Below are positions 24,838 through 32,839 of a stretch of DNA of 64,000 nucleotides, piece after piece; position 1 is the first letter of the stretch, and every line of letters begins with the position of its first letter. Origin of the DNA: CF-72 sp051006215 (GTDB taxonomy: Bacteria; Chloroflexota; UBA6077; CF-72). The translations under genes and the position numbers were made by a program. The stretch covers positions 78,514 to 142,513 of the forward strand of contig JBPCIO010000141.1 of NCBI GenBank assembly GCA_051006215.1, given 5' to 3'. The notes below the pieces were generated by a model, which searched no databases, had not been told where the DNA came from, and saw nothing but the letters and a program-made list of their open reading frames with translations.

Positions 24838-27141
24838 TCAGCGGACGCTCACCGTCGCAGCGCTGGCGTTCCAGCTGTAGAGCGTCCCCCAGCCAGGCGA
24901 GAACACGCCGATCATGACCGTGTACCTACCGCTGTTCGCATCGGCAGACACCTGCCACGTGGCAGTCAGGCTGCGTGTCTGACCGGCGCTGAACGATCGG
25001 TTGTCCCACGCTTGCTGAAACACCTTGGTGCCCGAGGCGTCGTACACCTCGAGGTCGACCAGCGCCGAGATCGCCGTGTTACTCCTCACCCGCGCCGTGA
25101 GTGCCACGTTGGTGCCCCGCTGGGCGACCGCTGGGGTGATGGCGCGGGTGGTGAATCCGATCTGGGTCGAGCCCGGCGTTGGTGTTGGCGTTCTGGTTGG
25201 CATCAAAGTCGACGTACTGGTGGCAACTGGCGTATTGGTGGGCACCGGCGTGCTGGTCGGCTTCGGAGTTGACGTGTTCACCGGGCTCGTCGTCGCAGTC
25301 GCAGTCGACGCCACGTCGGCGGTGACCGAAAACGTGCCGGCTGAGCTATTCCAATTCTCGAGCGCGCCCCAGCCCGGACCAAAGACGCCAACCATGATCG
25401 TGTACGTCCCGGTGGCAGCGGTACTGGGCACCTGCCAGGACGTGCTGAACAGCCTCGGTTGTCCGGCGCTGAAGGCCTGGTTGTCCCAGTACTGCTGCGA
25501 CACCTTGGTAAACGACGGGTCGTACACCTCGACGTCGATCAGCGCTGGCGATGCTGGCGGATTCGTGACCGTCGACGCTATCGAAACGATCGCACCCCGC
25601 GCGATCGGATTTGGTGAAGCGGCGGCGCTGCTGGAAAACCCCGATTGCCCCGGCTGCGTAGCCGTGGCAGTCGGCGTGACCGCAGGGCTCGGAGTGGAAG
25701 TCGGGCCGGTTGTCGGTGTGGAGGTCGGGCCTGTGGTTGGCGCCGAGGTTGGCGTACTCGTCGGCGGCGGCCCGCCGCTCAGCGGAATCGGGTTCGTGTA
25801 GTACGCCTGCCCCTGCAGACGGACGTAGCCACCATCGTCGTCCGGCACGCTTGACACGTGCGTATTGCAGATCTGTCCGGAGCTGATGCCGTCTGAGGTG
25901 CAGAAAGAAGCTGGATTCGTAATCCCATCGTTCTTGGAGTCGGTGTACGTCGTGTTTCCGGCATTGCCAGCGCCAAACATCGCACCCACGATGCCAACAT
26001 TGATCAGCTCCTGAACGTGGCCGAAAATGTACTCGGCGCGGTTGTCCTGGAAATGACCGTCGGTATTGTTTTCGGTATCGAAGTACTGGTTGCCGAGTGG
26101 GACCTGCCACAGCAGCATCGGCCGGTTGGCGTCGGCCACAATTGCAGCCTGCAGGTACTGCTCCCACCTGGCGAAGTTCGGAAAGCTCACGTTGTTGCGG
26201 TCCCACCACCGGTTTTGCCCAAACTGGACTTTGTACTGCCCGGCATCACGATCCAACGGATCGTTGAACAGCAGCTCGTGGGCTCCGAATTGGCTCACGA
26301 AGGCGCCCACCTGTTGCCCCAGCGCAGCCGCGTTGGTGTTGGAGCTGGTGTCCGTACCGATGTCGATGCCCGTCGCCCAGGCGGACACGTGGTACGCCAG
26401 CAACACGTTCGGCGCATACATGTCGCGGATGTGCGCCAGGGCCTGCGTGAACCCAGCGTAGGTGTTCGAATACACCGCCACGTCGGCGTAGCCAGAGCTA
26501 CTTACTGACGCTTTCAGCAAACCAGGGTCGTTGCCCTGCCCGGTGCAGAAGCCGAAGCACGCGCCCACGTTGTTGTTGACCGCTTGCATGGCGTACCCGC
26601 CAGTGAAATCTGGCTCGAGGTCAATCAAGGCCGTCTTGCCAAAACCCTGGACACCGTCGTATGTGCCCGTCCCGAGGCGCTTCATGAGCAGGGCAAAGTT
26701 CTGGTAGTACGCGCTCATGAGCGGGACCGTATTCAAATTGGTGATGTCCTTCTGATTCTCGTTGCAGTTGGTGCAGCTGCCACTACTCTGCAGCAGCTCG
26801 TAGTATGGAAACACGGGTATGTAGCCGTGTTGCGCGGACTCCAGCGCATAGTTCGAGGCAAACGTTCCACTGGAATTCCATGTCTCCCAACCCGCTCCGG
26901 TGTTGACTCCGCCGACCAGGTACTGGTACCGGTAGTCCCAGCGAATGCCACTCTGCGGCATCCACGTGTCACCCTGCCCGGCCGCCAGGCCAAATCCGAA
27001 ATGCGAAGGCAGGCCACTCGGTACGGTCTGGGCTGGGGCAGCCTGCAAGGGCAGGCCGAGTGGCACAGCAAAGACGAGGGCGGTCAGGCAGCTCAGAGCT
27101 GTCCGTGTGGCCGAAAACGGGTATTTTGCAGATAACAGCAT
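24838..27141 (-). CDS. Large secreted protein with two C-terminal beta-domain repeats
   Basis: A 767-residue exported protein. The ATG at 27141 gives a signal peptide (ALSCLTALVFAVPLGLPLQA). A domain of about 440 residues follows with many aromatic residues and acidic stretches such as TALIDLEPDFTGGYAMQ and HELLFNDPLDRDAGQY, which suggests a TIM-barrel glycosidase-like fold, though I cannot name a family. A Thr/Pro-rich linker leads to two homologous domains of about 90 residues. They share DVEVYDPSFTKVSQQYWDN / DLEVYDASGTKVFQQAWDN and VGVFGPGWG / IGVFSPGWG. These look like small immunoglobulin-like or carbohydrate-binding modules, separated by a second STP linker. It is probably a cell-surface or secreted glycan-acting protein. 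Confidence 0.8.
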   Translation of the reverse strand: MLLSAKYPFSATRTALSCLTALVFAVPLGLPLQAAPAQTVPSGLPSHFGFGLAAGQGDTWMPQSGIRWDYRYQYLVGGVNTGAGWETWNSSGTFASNYALESAQHGYIPVFPYYELLQSSGSCTNCNENQKDITNLNTVPLMSAYYQNFALLMKRLGTGTYDGVQGFGKTALIDLEPDFTGGYAMQAVNNNVGACFGFCTGQGNDPGLLKASVSSSGYADVAVYSNTYAGFTQALAHIRDMYAPNVLLAYHVSAWATGIDIGTDTSSNTNAAALGQQVGAFVSQFGAHELLFNDPLDRDAGQYKVQFGQNRWWDRNNVSFPNFARWEQYLQAAIVADANRPMLLWQVPLGNQYFDTENNTDGHFQDNRAEYIFGHVQELINVGIVGAMFGAGNAGNTTYTDSKNDGITNPASFCTSDGISSGQICNTHVSSVPDDDGGYVRLQGQAYYTNPIPLSGGPPPTSTPTSAPTTGPTSTPTTGPTSTPSPAVTPTATATQPGQSGFSSSAAASPNPIARGAIVSIASTVTNPPASPALIDVEVYDPSFTKVSQQYWDNQAFSAGQPRLFSTSWQVPSTAATGTYTIMVGVFGPGWGALENWNSSAGTFSVTADVASTATATTSPVNTSTPKPTSTPVPTNTPVATSTSTLMPTRTPTPTPGSTQIGFTTRAITPAVAQRGTNVALTARVRSNTAISALVDLEVYDASGTKVFQQAWDNRSFSAGQTRSLTATWQVSADANSGRYTVMIGVFSPGWGTLYSWNASAATVSVR

Positions 27142-27285
27142 TGCTTGAACCTCGGGCCTGGTCCCGTCTGAACCGACCACGTCAGATACACGGCGCGTGC
27201 GTGTCTAAGGGGACGGCTTGAAGGCCTTCCCGTCGTCGCCACCTGGAGATGTATCAGGCGGCCTCGGAGCGACTTAGCTGCACGC

Positions 27286-27327
27286 TGGAGTCCCACATGG
27301 ACTCCAATCTCGGACAGTTTCGTCCGA
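27286..27327. promoter_or_regulatory. Two adjacent perfect inverted repeats
   Basis: TGGAGTCC-CACAT-GGACTCCA (27286-27306) is followed three bases later by TCGGAC-AGTTTC-GTCCGA (27310-27327). They lie about 145-185 bases upstream of the secreted-protein start. They could be operators or RNA hairpins in its leader. Confidence 0.45.
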
Positions 27328-27652
27328 TTTGCTCACCGGCAGGTAACGGAGCCGTGAGCCAACTGTGCACGCCACGACAACAAACGCGCCTGCGCGCCCG
27401 ATGGTTATGGGCGGAGCGACCGAATTCAAGTGCGGCCGGCAAGGAGGTGGAGCTGCGCGGACGGCGTGCGCCAACGTGACCGGCAACACTGCCAGCCCCG
27501 CTCAGGTCCAGTGCCTGAGGCGTTTGAGTTCGATCGGACTCAGCCCCTGCTTCAACTGGGCTGGCAGGGCCAGGTTGTCTGTCAGATTGGTGACCAGGGG
27601 GCAGCCGAGCCCCAGGGGCGCTCGGAAGCGAAGCTAGCTCGTCCAGGGCACG

Positions 27653-27682
27653 AAAAAGGGGCCACCTGGTGGTGGCCCCTTT
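27653..27682 (-). terminator. Intrinsic terminator of the response regulator/kinase operon
   Basis: A perfect 9-bp stem GGGGCCACC (27658-27666) / GGTGGCCCC (27671-27679) with a 4-base loop. On the minus strand it is followed by TTTTT, about 40 bases after the stop of the response regulator gene. A shorter TTT on the + side could make it weakly bidirectional. Confidence 0.85.
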
Positions 27683-27720
27683 CGTTCCCCGAAGGGTAGT
27701 CGTCGTATGTGGTTGCGGTG

Positions 27721-28404
27721 CTAGCCGCGGGATAGGCTGTAGCCTACCCCTAGCACCGCTTTGATGCCGCGCTTGCCGCTTGGCGCGAGCGACAGCTTTT
27801 TACGGATGTGGCAGATGTGGGTCTTGAGCAGGTTCGAGTTGCCCTCGTCGTAGTAGCCCCAGGCGTACTCGATCAGCCGCGAGTAGGGGATGATGCGACC
27901 CTCGTTGAGCGCCAGCATATACAAGATGCGAAACTCGAGCCGGGTCAGCTGGACTGGCTTACCGGCTTTGGTCACTTCGTGCGACTGCAGGTCGAGGACA
28001 AGGTCGCCAACGCTCACCTGACTGGCTGGCTGACGGTAGGGATCCGTCTGGCAGCGGCGCATGACCGCCTTCATCCGCGCAGCCAACTGCTTGGCGCTGA
28101 ACGGCTTGGTCATGTAGTCGTCGGCACCGATCTGCAAGCCGCGCAGGATGTCCTCTTCCTCGTCCCGCGCCGTGAGCATGATGATCGGCGTCTTCGACTC
28201 GTGGCGAATGCGGCGGCAGACCTCGAATCCGTCAATCTTGGGCAGATTGCCGTCCAACAGGACGATATCCGGACTCTCACTCTCCCAACGTTGCAGGGCC
28301 TGCTGGCCGTCGACAGCCGCGAGTACGTTGTAGCCTTCGCGCCGCAGCGCGTAGGTCATCAGATCCAATAAATCAACGTCGTCGTCGACGACCAAAACCT
28401 TCAT
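27721..28404 (-). CDS. OmpR-family response regulator
   Basis: A 227-residue two-domain regulator. The receiver has VLVVDDD (acidic pocket), the phospho-acceptor Asp51 in VLLDGNLP, and the conserved Lys in MTKPFSAKQL. The winged-helix domain has KPVQLTRLEFRILYMLALN and ends KAVLGVGYSLSRG. It lies 22 bases after the histidine kinase gene and is clearly its partner. A purine-rich AAGGATT precedes the ATG. Targets are not known; an 11-bp-spaced repeat array upstream of the kinase gene suggests autoregulation. Confidence 0.95.
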   Translation of the reverse strand: MKVLVVDDDVDLLDLMTYALRREGYNVLAAVDGQQALQRWESESPDIVLLDGNLPKIDGFEVCRRIRHESKTPIIMLTARDEEEDILRGLQIGADDYMTKPFSAKQLAARMKAVMRRCQTDPYRQPASQVSVGDLVLDLQSHEVTKAGKPVQLTRLEFRILYMLALNEGRIIPYSRLIEYAWGYYDEGNSNLLKTHICHIRKKLSLAPSGKRGIKAVLGVGYSLSRG

Positions 28405-28426
28405 GTGGGGAATCCTTGTCTTTGGG

Positions 28427-29242
28427 TTAGGAAACGATGCTCAGGTGCGATTTTGCGGCTAGGCCTCGAGCATTTGCGGGGATGGAAAACCAGAACCGAG
28501 CGCCACCACCACGGCGGCTCTCGACGCCCACGTCGCCGCCATGGGCTTCGACGATAGACTTGACGATTGACAGGCCGAGGCCCACACCGTCCTTCCCACT
28601 ATCGGCAGTTGCCGGGTCTCGATAATAGGGTTCGAACAAGCGATCTGCCTGGTCTGGCGAGACGCCAGGCCCGCGATCCGCGACGCACACCCGCACCGCA
28701 CCAGGGCGAATCGAGATAGACAGGTCAATGGGTGTCTTGGCACTGCTGAATTTGCTCGCGTTCATAATTAGATTGATGAGCACCTGGCCCAGGCGGCGGC
28801 TGTCTGCCAGCACTTCGGGCAGGCCGGCGCCGATGCGAACCCGCAGGCGCTGCCCGCGCTGCGCCAGGAGCGGCCCGACCACGGCATCGACATCGGCAAG
28901 CAGGTCCGACACGCTCAGCGACTGGCGGTACAGCTTCAGCCGACCTTCCAGAATTGTGGCGGCGCACAGCAGGTTCTCCACCAGCCCTTGCAGCCATAGC
29001 GTGCGTCGGTGCATCGCGCCCAACATGCTTTTGATCTGTTCGGGGTCTAGCTGCAAGAAGTCTTCTGCCAGTAGCTCGGACGACTGGGCCAGAGCGGTCA
29101 GCGGCCCACGCAACTCATGCGCCACGGTCGCAAGGACGGTGAGCTCATGCGCGGGTTGGGGTAAAGAAGGAGTGTTCAAGGCTTCAGGTAGGACTGGGGT
29201 GAGTCGCATGCTCGTCGCGGACCACTCTTGCGCCATATGCAT
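28427..29242 (-). CDS. Sensor histidine kinase without a membrane sensor
   Basis: About 271 residues from the ATG at 29242. The H-box LATVAHELRGPLTAL holds the phospho-accepting His42, and the ATPase domain has LINLIMNASKFS (N-box), VADRGPGVSPDQADRLFEPY (G1/F) and GVGLGLSIVKSIVEAHGG (G2). There is no transmembrane segment and almost no N-terminal sensory domain, so it is soluble and must sense through a partner or a metabolite. The frame is open up to 29314, but that start falls within the repeat array at 29286-29343. It is the first gene of a two-gene operon with the regulator at 27721. Confidence 0.9.
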   Translation of the reverse strand: MHMAQEWSATSMRLTPVLPEALNTPSLPQPAHELTVLATVAHELRGPLTALAQSSELLAEDFLQLDPEQIKSMLGAMHRRTLWLQGLVENLLCAATILEGRLKLYRQSLSVSDLLADVDAVVGPLLAQRGQRLRVRIGAGLPEVLADSRRLGQVLINLIMNASKFSSAKTPIDLSISIRPGAVRVCVADRGPGVSPDQADRLFEPYYRDPATADSGKDGVGLGLSIVKSIVEAHGGDVGVESRRGGGARFWFSIPANARGLAAKSHLSIVS

Positions 29243-29285
29243 TTTCAAGTCCAGGGGATCATACGTGTAGAACACGTAAAGCCTC

Positions 29286-29343
29286 GTAACAGAGACCGTG
29301 ACAATGCCGTACAAGCGGCTGGCCGGGTTACAGGCGCGTTACA
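29286..29343 (-). promoter_or_regulatory. Array of 11/12-bp-spaced GTNACA half-sites
   Basis: On the + strand: GTAACA (29286), GTGACA (29298), GTACA (29309), GTTACA (29327) and GTTACA (29338), with steps of 12, 11, 18 and 11 bases. The array lies 44-100 bases before the chosen kinase start. Regularly phased half-sites of this kind are typical OmpR-family operators, so the operon may control itself. Confidence 0.5.
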
Positions 29344-29743
29344 AAACGACGTGGGGGTTGCGGGCGCGTTCACTTCGAGCCCGGGCCGGCGCCCTGCCGT
29401 CGTCAGGGTGCGCGCCATCTGCAATTTTCGCCTGGTCAACAGATTGCTAACGCGGCGTGAACTCATTCGCAACACCTGGCTCGCCGGCAGCGACGCTCAA
29501 GGGCGCCGGGTGGTTGAGGCAGTCGCGGTTACGACCCGGTAGCGCCCCAGCGCAGCGGTCAAGGCAAGTGTGGTTCATACCTCCGCCACGATTTGATCGA
29601 GTAGCACACTGCCGGCATGGCAGATCTGGCACTCAACTGGCAGCCCGCAAGCTGAGCCTCGGCGAGTGCATGCCGCACTGAAGCTCTTCCGCGACCGCTC
29701 CTCGAATCGTGGCTGCTGGCATTCTGGGCGATGGCCGTCGTGC
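29344..29743. other. 400-bp region without recognisable genes
   Basis: It lies between the promoter region of the kinase operon at 29242 and the stop of the response regulator that ends at 29744. Open frames here are short, Arg/Pro/Gly-rich and unlike any family I know. No clear terminator was found after 29744. Confidence 0.5.
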
Positions 29744-30508
29744 TCAGTCGACGTGGCCCGGGCCGGATTCTGAACCCGGACCCGTGCTGCCTGGCTCGTC
29801 GTCTTCGGCGCTGAGCCTGACGCCGACGCCAGGGATGGTATGCAGCAATTGCGGCCGCGCGGGATCCTGTTCGAGCTTGCGGCGCAGGCGGTGGACCGTC
29901 ACCCGCACCACGTCCGACCCGCCTGGATCGTTGTAACCCCACACCTGCGTGAGCAGCGTGCCCGTCCGAACCACCGTTCCAGCATTGGTCATGAGGCAGT
30001 GCAGCAAGCGAAACTCGGTCACCGTCAGACTCACCGCCTGGCCCGACTTGGTGACCGAGTGTTGAGCCAGATCGAGGGTGATACTGCCAACTTGTAGCCG
30101 CATCTCGGGCGCGCGCCGCACGGGCATTTCGCGACCACTACGGCGGAGATGCGCACGAATTCGGGCCACCAGCTCGCGATGACTGAATGGCTTGGTTAGG
30201 TAGTCGTCGGCCCCGGCCTCCAGGCCACGTACCTTGTCTTCTTCGGAATCCAGAGCGGTCAACATGATGACCGGCAGTTGCGAGCGGCGGCGCAGCTCCT
30301 TGAGCACCTCCAAACCGCTAGACGCGCCCAGGTTGATGTCCAAGACGACCAAATCGGGTGTTCGTTCGTCGAGCAGACGCAGCGCGGTCACCGCGTCGTG
30401 AGCTCCAATCGGGTCCAGGCCGGCCCGTTTGAGCGCAAACGCCAGCAGGTCGATCAGCTCGCGGTCGTCGTCAACCAGCAGAATGCGCACTGCGCTTCGC
30501 GTCCTCAT
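29744..30508 (-). CDS. OmpR-family response regulator
   Basis: A 254-residue regulator. The receiver has ILLVDDDRELIDLLA, the phospho-acceptor Asp57 in VVLDINLG, and Lys in LTKPFSHRELV. The DNA-binding domain includes QAVSLTVTEFRLLHCLMTNA and VTVHRLRRKLEQDP. A Ser/Gly/Pro tail of about 20 residues extends past the usual end. The start is ATG 30508, inside the last 38 bases of the kinase gene, so the pair is translationally coupled. An open frame continues to 30748 but lies entirely in the kinase gene. Confidence 0.94.
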   Translation of the reverse strand: MRTRSAVRILLVDDDRELIDLLAFALKRAGLDPIGAHDAVTALRLLDERTPDLVVLDINLGASSGLEVLKELRRRSQLPVIMLTALDSEEDKVRGLEAGADDYLTKPFSHRELVARIRAHLRRSGREMPVRRAPEMRLQVGSITLDLAQHSVTKSGQAVSLTVTEFRLLHCLMTNAGTVVRTGTLLTQVWGYNDPGGSDVVRVTVHRLRRKLEQDPARPQLLHTIPGVGVRLSAEDDEPGSTGPGSESGPGHVD

Positions 30509-31592
30509 GTGCCGGCCGCGGAGCGGTGGGTAAGGTGAACCAAACCGCGGTGCCACTCCCGATGGCGCTGGCGATGCCGATCGTGCCGCCGTGCGCCTCG
30601 ACGATGCCCTTGGCGATAGCCAGTCCGAGTCCAACCCCAGGCGCATCGTTTTCGTTTCGAATGCGATAGAACCGTTCGAATAGCCCAGCCTGCTGATCGA
30701 ACGGGATGCCCGGACCTTCGTCTTCCACAGTGATGCGAACCATAGCATCGGTGAAACCCGCGCTCACACGGATCTCGGCCGCTTCGGGGCTGTACTTCGA
30801 GGCGTTCGCCAGCAGGTTGGACAGCACTTGGCGCGCATAGCGCCGATCAGCCAGCACCTGCGGCAGGTCCGAAGGCACGTCGATCTGGATCCGTTGCCGA
30901 CGACCCTGCGTGGCCGGGGTGACGATCTCGAGAGCATCGTCCAAAATGCGTCGCAGGTCGACCTTGCGCGGGGCGACCACAAAATGACCTGACTGAATAC
31001 TGCCGGCGCTGAGTAGATCTTCCATCAGCGAGTGCATGCGGTGAGCGGTGCGCCTGGCCGAGCCGAGCACCTGAGCGAATTCTTGGTTGGTGAGATTCGG
31101 GTACTCGGTTTCCAGGATCTCGAGCGCACTGTCGAGCACCATCAGTGGTCCGCGGAGCTCGTGAGCAACGCTGTACAACAGTTGCTCCCGCAAGCGGTTG
31201 ACCTCCGCATGCCGTGAAATGTCGTGGACGACATACACTGCATACCCCTCGTCCGCGCCCTCGTGCCTCACCGTGCGGCTGACTTCCAGGTCGACCGTGC
31301 GGCCCGTAGCATCGGCCAGCCTGCCCTGCACGTCTCCAGAGACCAGGTCGCGCGGGTCGGCCGCGAATGGCAAGAGTTCGCGAATGGCGCGACCATACAG
31401 ACGGGCTGGGCTGCCGAACATGGCCACGGCAGCGGCGTTGAAGCCGGTCACCCGGCCGCTGAGCGACGTCGTGACAATCGGCGTCCGGATCGCCTCGAGC
31501 AGCTCGCGACGGTGCGCTGCCTGTGACGCGAGTTCCGATGGCCCAGCGCCCCTCGCGACCAGCCCTGGTGCGGGTGAGGGCTCGTCCGACAC
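30471..31592 (-). CDS. PAS-domain sensor histidine kinase
   Basis: About 373 residues if it starts at GTG 31592, which has a strong ribosome site (GGAGGAGGA) upstream; a TTG at 31721 is the alternative. Residues about 27-130 form a PAS domain (IRTPIVTTSLSGRVTGFNAA, then VVHDISR). The H-box is LLYSVAHELRGPLMVLDSAL with His144, followed by N, G1, F and G2 boxes (VLSNLLANASKYS, VEDEGPGIPFDQQAGLFERF, GVGLGLAIAKGIVEAHGG). No membrane helix is evident, so it is a cytoplasmic sensor. Its core resembles the kinase at 28427, which suggests the two operons arose by duplication. Confidence 0.9.
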   Translation of the reverse strand: MSDEPSPAPGLVARGAGPSELASQAAHRRELLEAIRTPIVTTSLSGRVTGFNAAAVAMFGSPARLYGRAIRELLPFAADPRDLVSGDVQGRLADATGRTVDLEVSRTVRHEGADEGYAVYVVHDISRHAEVNRLREQLLYSVAHELRGPLMVLDSALEILETEYPNLTNQEFAQVLGSARRTAHRMHSLMEDLLSAGSIQSGHFVVAPRKVDLRRILDDALEIVTPATQGRRQRIQIDVPSDLPQVLADRRYARQVLSNLLANASKYSPEAAEIRVSAGFTDAMVRITVEDEGPGIPFDQQAGLFERFYRIRNENDAPGVGLGLAIAKGIVEAHGGTIGIASAIGSGTAVWFTLPTAPRPAHEDAKRSAHSAG

Positions 31593-31914
31593 GTGTAGGG
31601 TCTCCTCCTCCGTGGTGCTTACCTTGCTCCGACCACGTGGACAGTTCGGACCATAAATCGCGCATGCCGCTTCGTCAAGCAGGAGGCCGTATTGTTGGCC
31701 GAAGTTAGCCTGATCAGTCAAAACTCACCTGAATCCCCATCCGTCCTCAACCATCACGTTTGCCTCGCCATGCAACTCTCTACCTTCCGTGGCCACTGGC
31801 GCACGCCCAACCGAGGAGGCCCAAGAAGCGGGTTGATCATGCTTAGTACCTACACCTGGATACGTTTGCCAAGCCGATCCGGTTCAGACGCTCAGCCACG
31901 GTTGCGGGCAGACC
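31593..31914. other. 322-bp divergent intergenic region
   Basis: It lies between the kinase gene (minus strand) and the orphan regulator (+ strand) and should hold both promoters. I see no convincing -35/-10 pair or repeat. If the kinase starts at TTG 31721, the region shrinks to 193 bp. Confidence 0.5.
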
Positions 31915-32730
31915 GTGGCTAGAAACCCGCAGTTTGGCGATCGGACCGGCAATCCGCACGCGCCAGGCGCGACCATCCTGCTGGTCGAGGACGATGCTGC
32001 GACGGCGCTCATGCTCACCAACGTGCTCGAGTCGGCCGACTACCGTGTCCGCACCGCGGTCACCGGAGCGGCGGCGCGCGCCCTGGTCGAGCAACTCGAG
32101 CCCGACCTGATTATCCTCGAGCTTGTCTTGCCAGACGAGGATGGACTTGTGCTGTGCAGCGTGCTCAAGAGCATGGCGGATGTACCCGTCTTGATCTGTA
32201 GCGGCACGCAGCGCCGTCGAGACGCCTTTTTGAGTCTGAAACTGGGCGCCGACGACTTCATCGCCAAACCATTTGATGCCTACGATGTGTTGGCACGAGT
32301 CGAAGTTCTCCTCAGGCGTGCCACCCAGCGCCACGCCGGTGAGTTAAGCCTCTCGGGTGGTCCGATTCGGATCGGCGAGCTGCGCATCGATCACTCCCTG
32401 CATGAGGTCATGGTGGCGGATGCGCGCCTGCAGTTGACACCCACGGAGTATCGGCTACTGACCGTATTGGCCGAGCGGCCGGACCAGGTCGTGCCGCGAG
32501 ATGCCCTGGCCAAGTTGGTCTGGGGCGATCCTGATACAGGCACTAGTCGTACGATCGACGTGCACATCGGGCGCCTGCGAGTGAAGCTCAGCCAGAGTGG
32601 CCAGGCGGCCCCCCAAATCGTGTCCGTACGCGGGTTCGGATATAAGCTTGTGCGCCCCGCCAGCAGCCCTAGCGCGAGCTCAGACGAGGCAGCCTACCGA
32701 AGCCGACTTGCTGACGGACGTCTCGGCTGA
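31915..32730 (+). CDS. Orphan OmpR-family response regulator with Glu at the phospho-site
   Basis: A 271-residue protein with a receiver (ILLVEDDAATALM, acidic pocket Glu25/Asp26) and a winged-helix domain (ARLQLTPTEYRLLTVLAERP, ending IVSVRGFGYKLVRP). The phospho-acceptor position reads DLIILELVLPDEDG: residue 69 is Glu (codon GAG), not Asp. Lys118 (AKPF) and Ser96 are kept, so the rest of the switch site is intact. Glu here often mimics the phosphorylated state in laboratory mutants, so the protein may be constitutively active. It has no kinase of its own, and it is divergent from the PAS kinase operon. The GTG at 31915 is the only start near the receiver. Confidence 0.92.
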   Translation: MARNPQFGDRTGNPHAPGATILLVEDDAATALMLTNVLESADYRVRTAVTGAAARALVEQLEPDLIILELVLPDEDGLVLCSVLKSMADVPVLICSGTQRRRDAFLSLKLGADDFIAKPFDAYDVLARVEVLLRRATQRHAGELSLSGGPIRIGELRIDHSLHEVMVADARLQLTPTEYRLLTVLAERPDQVVPRDALAKLVWGDPDTGTSRTIDVHIGRLRVKLSQSGQAAPQIVSVRGFGYKLVRPASSPSASSDEAAYRSRLADGRLG

Positions 32731-32839
32731 GCACCCGGGCGGCCCTGCGTCCGGCTGACGCCAACTGGCAACCCAAGTACCATCCTGCTGTTAGCATGAC
32801 GCTGAGCGGGTACGCTGGTTGAGTCGGAGGTTTGCTGAG

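Larger units (their letters stand above)
27142..27720. other. 579-bp intergenic region
   Basis: No gene is supported on either strand. It contains the probable promoter of the secreted protein (minus strand), two adjacent perfect inverted repeats at 27286-27327, a weak triple 11-bp-spaced repeat at 27332-27359 (CTCACC, GTAACG, GTGAGC), and a strong terminator at 27653-27682. Confidence 0.6.

Noticed and set aside
25346..26209. 287-residue minus-strand frame
   Set aside because: Shadow of the secreted protein gene in another frame; Arg-rich and without a signal peptide or domains.
30509..30748. Longer N-terminus for the response regulator at 29744
   Set aside because: The extra 80 residues lie inside the kinase gene and are not receiver-like; ATG 30508 directly precedes the receiver domain.
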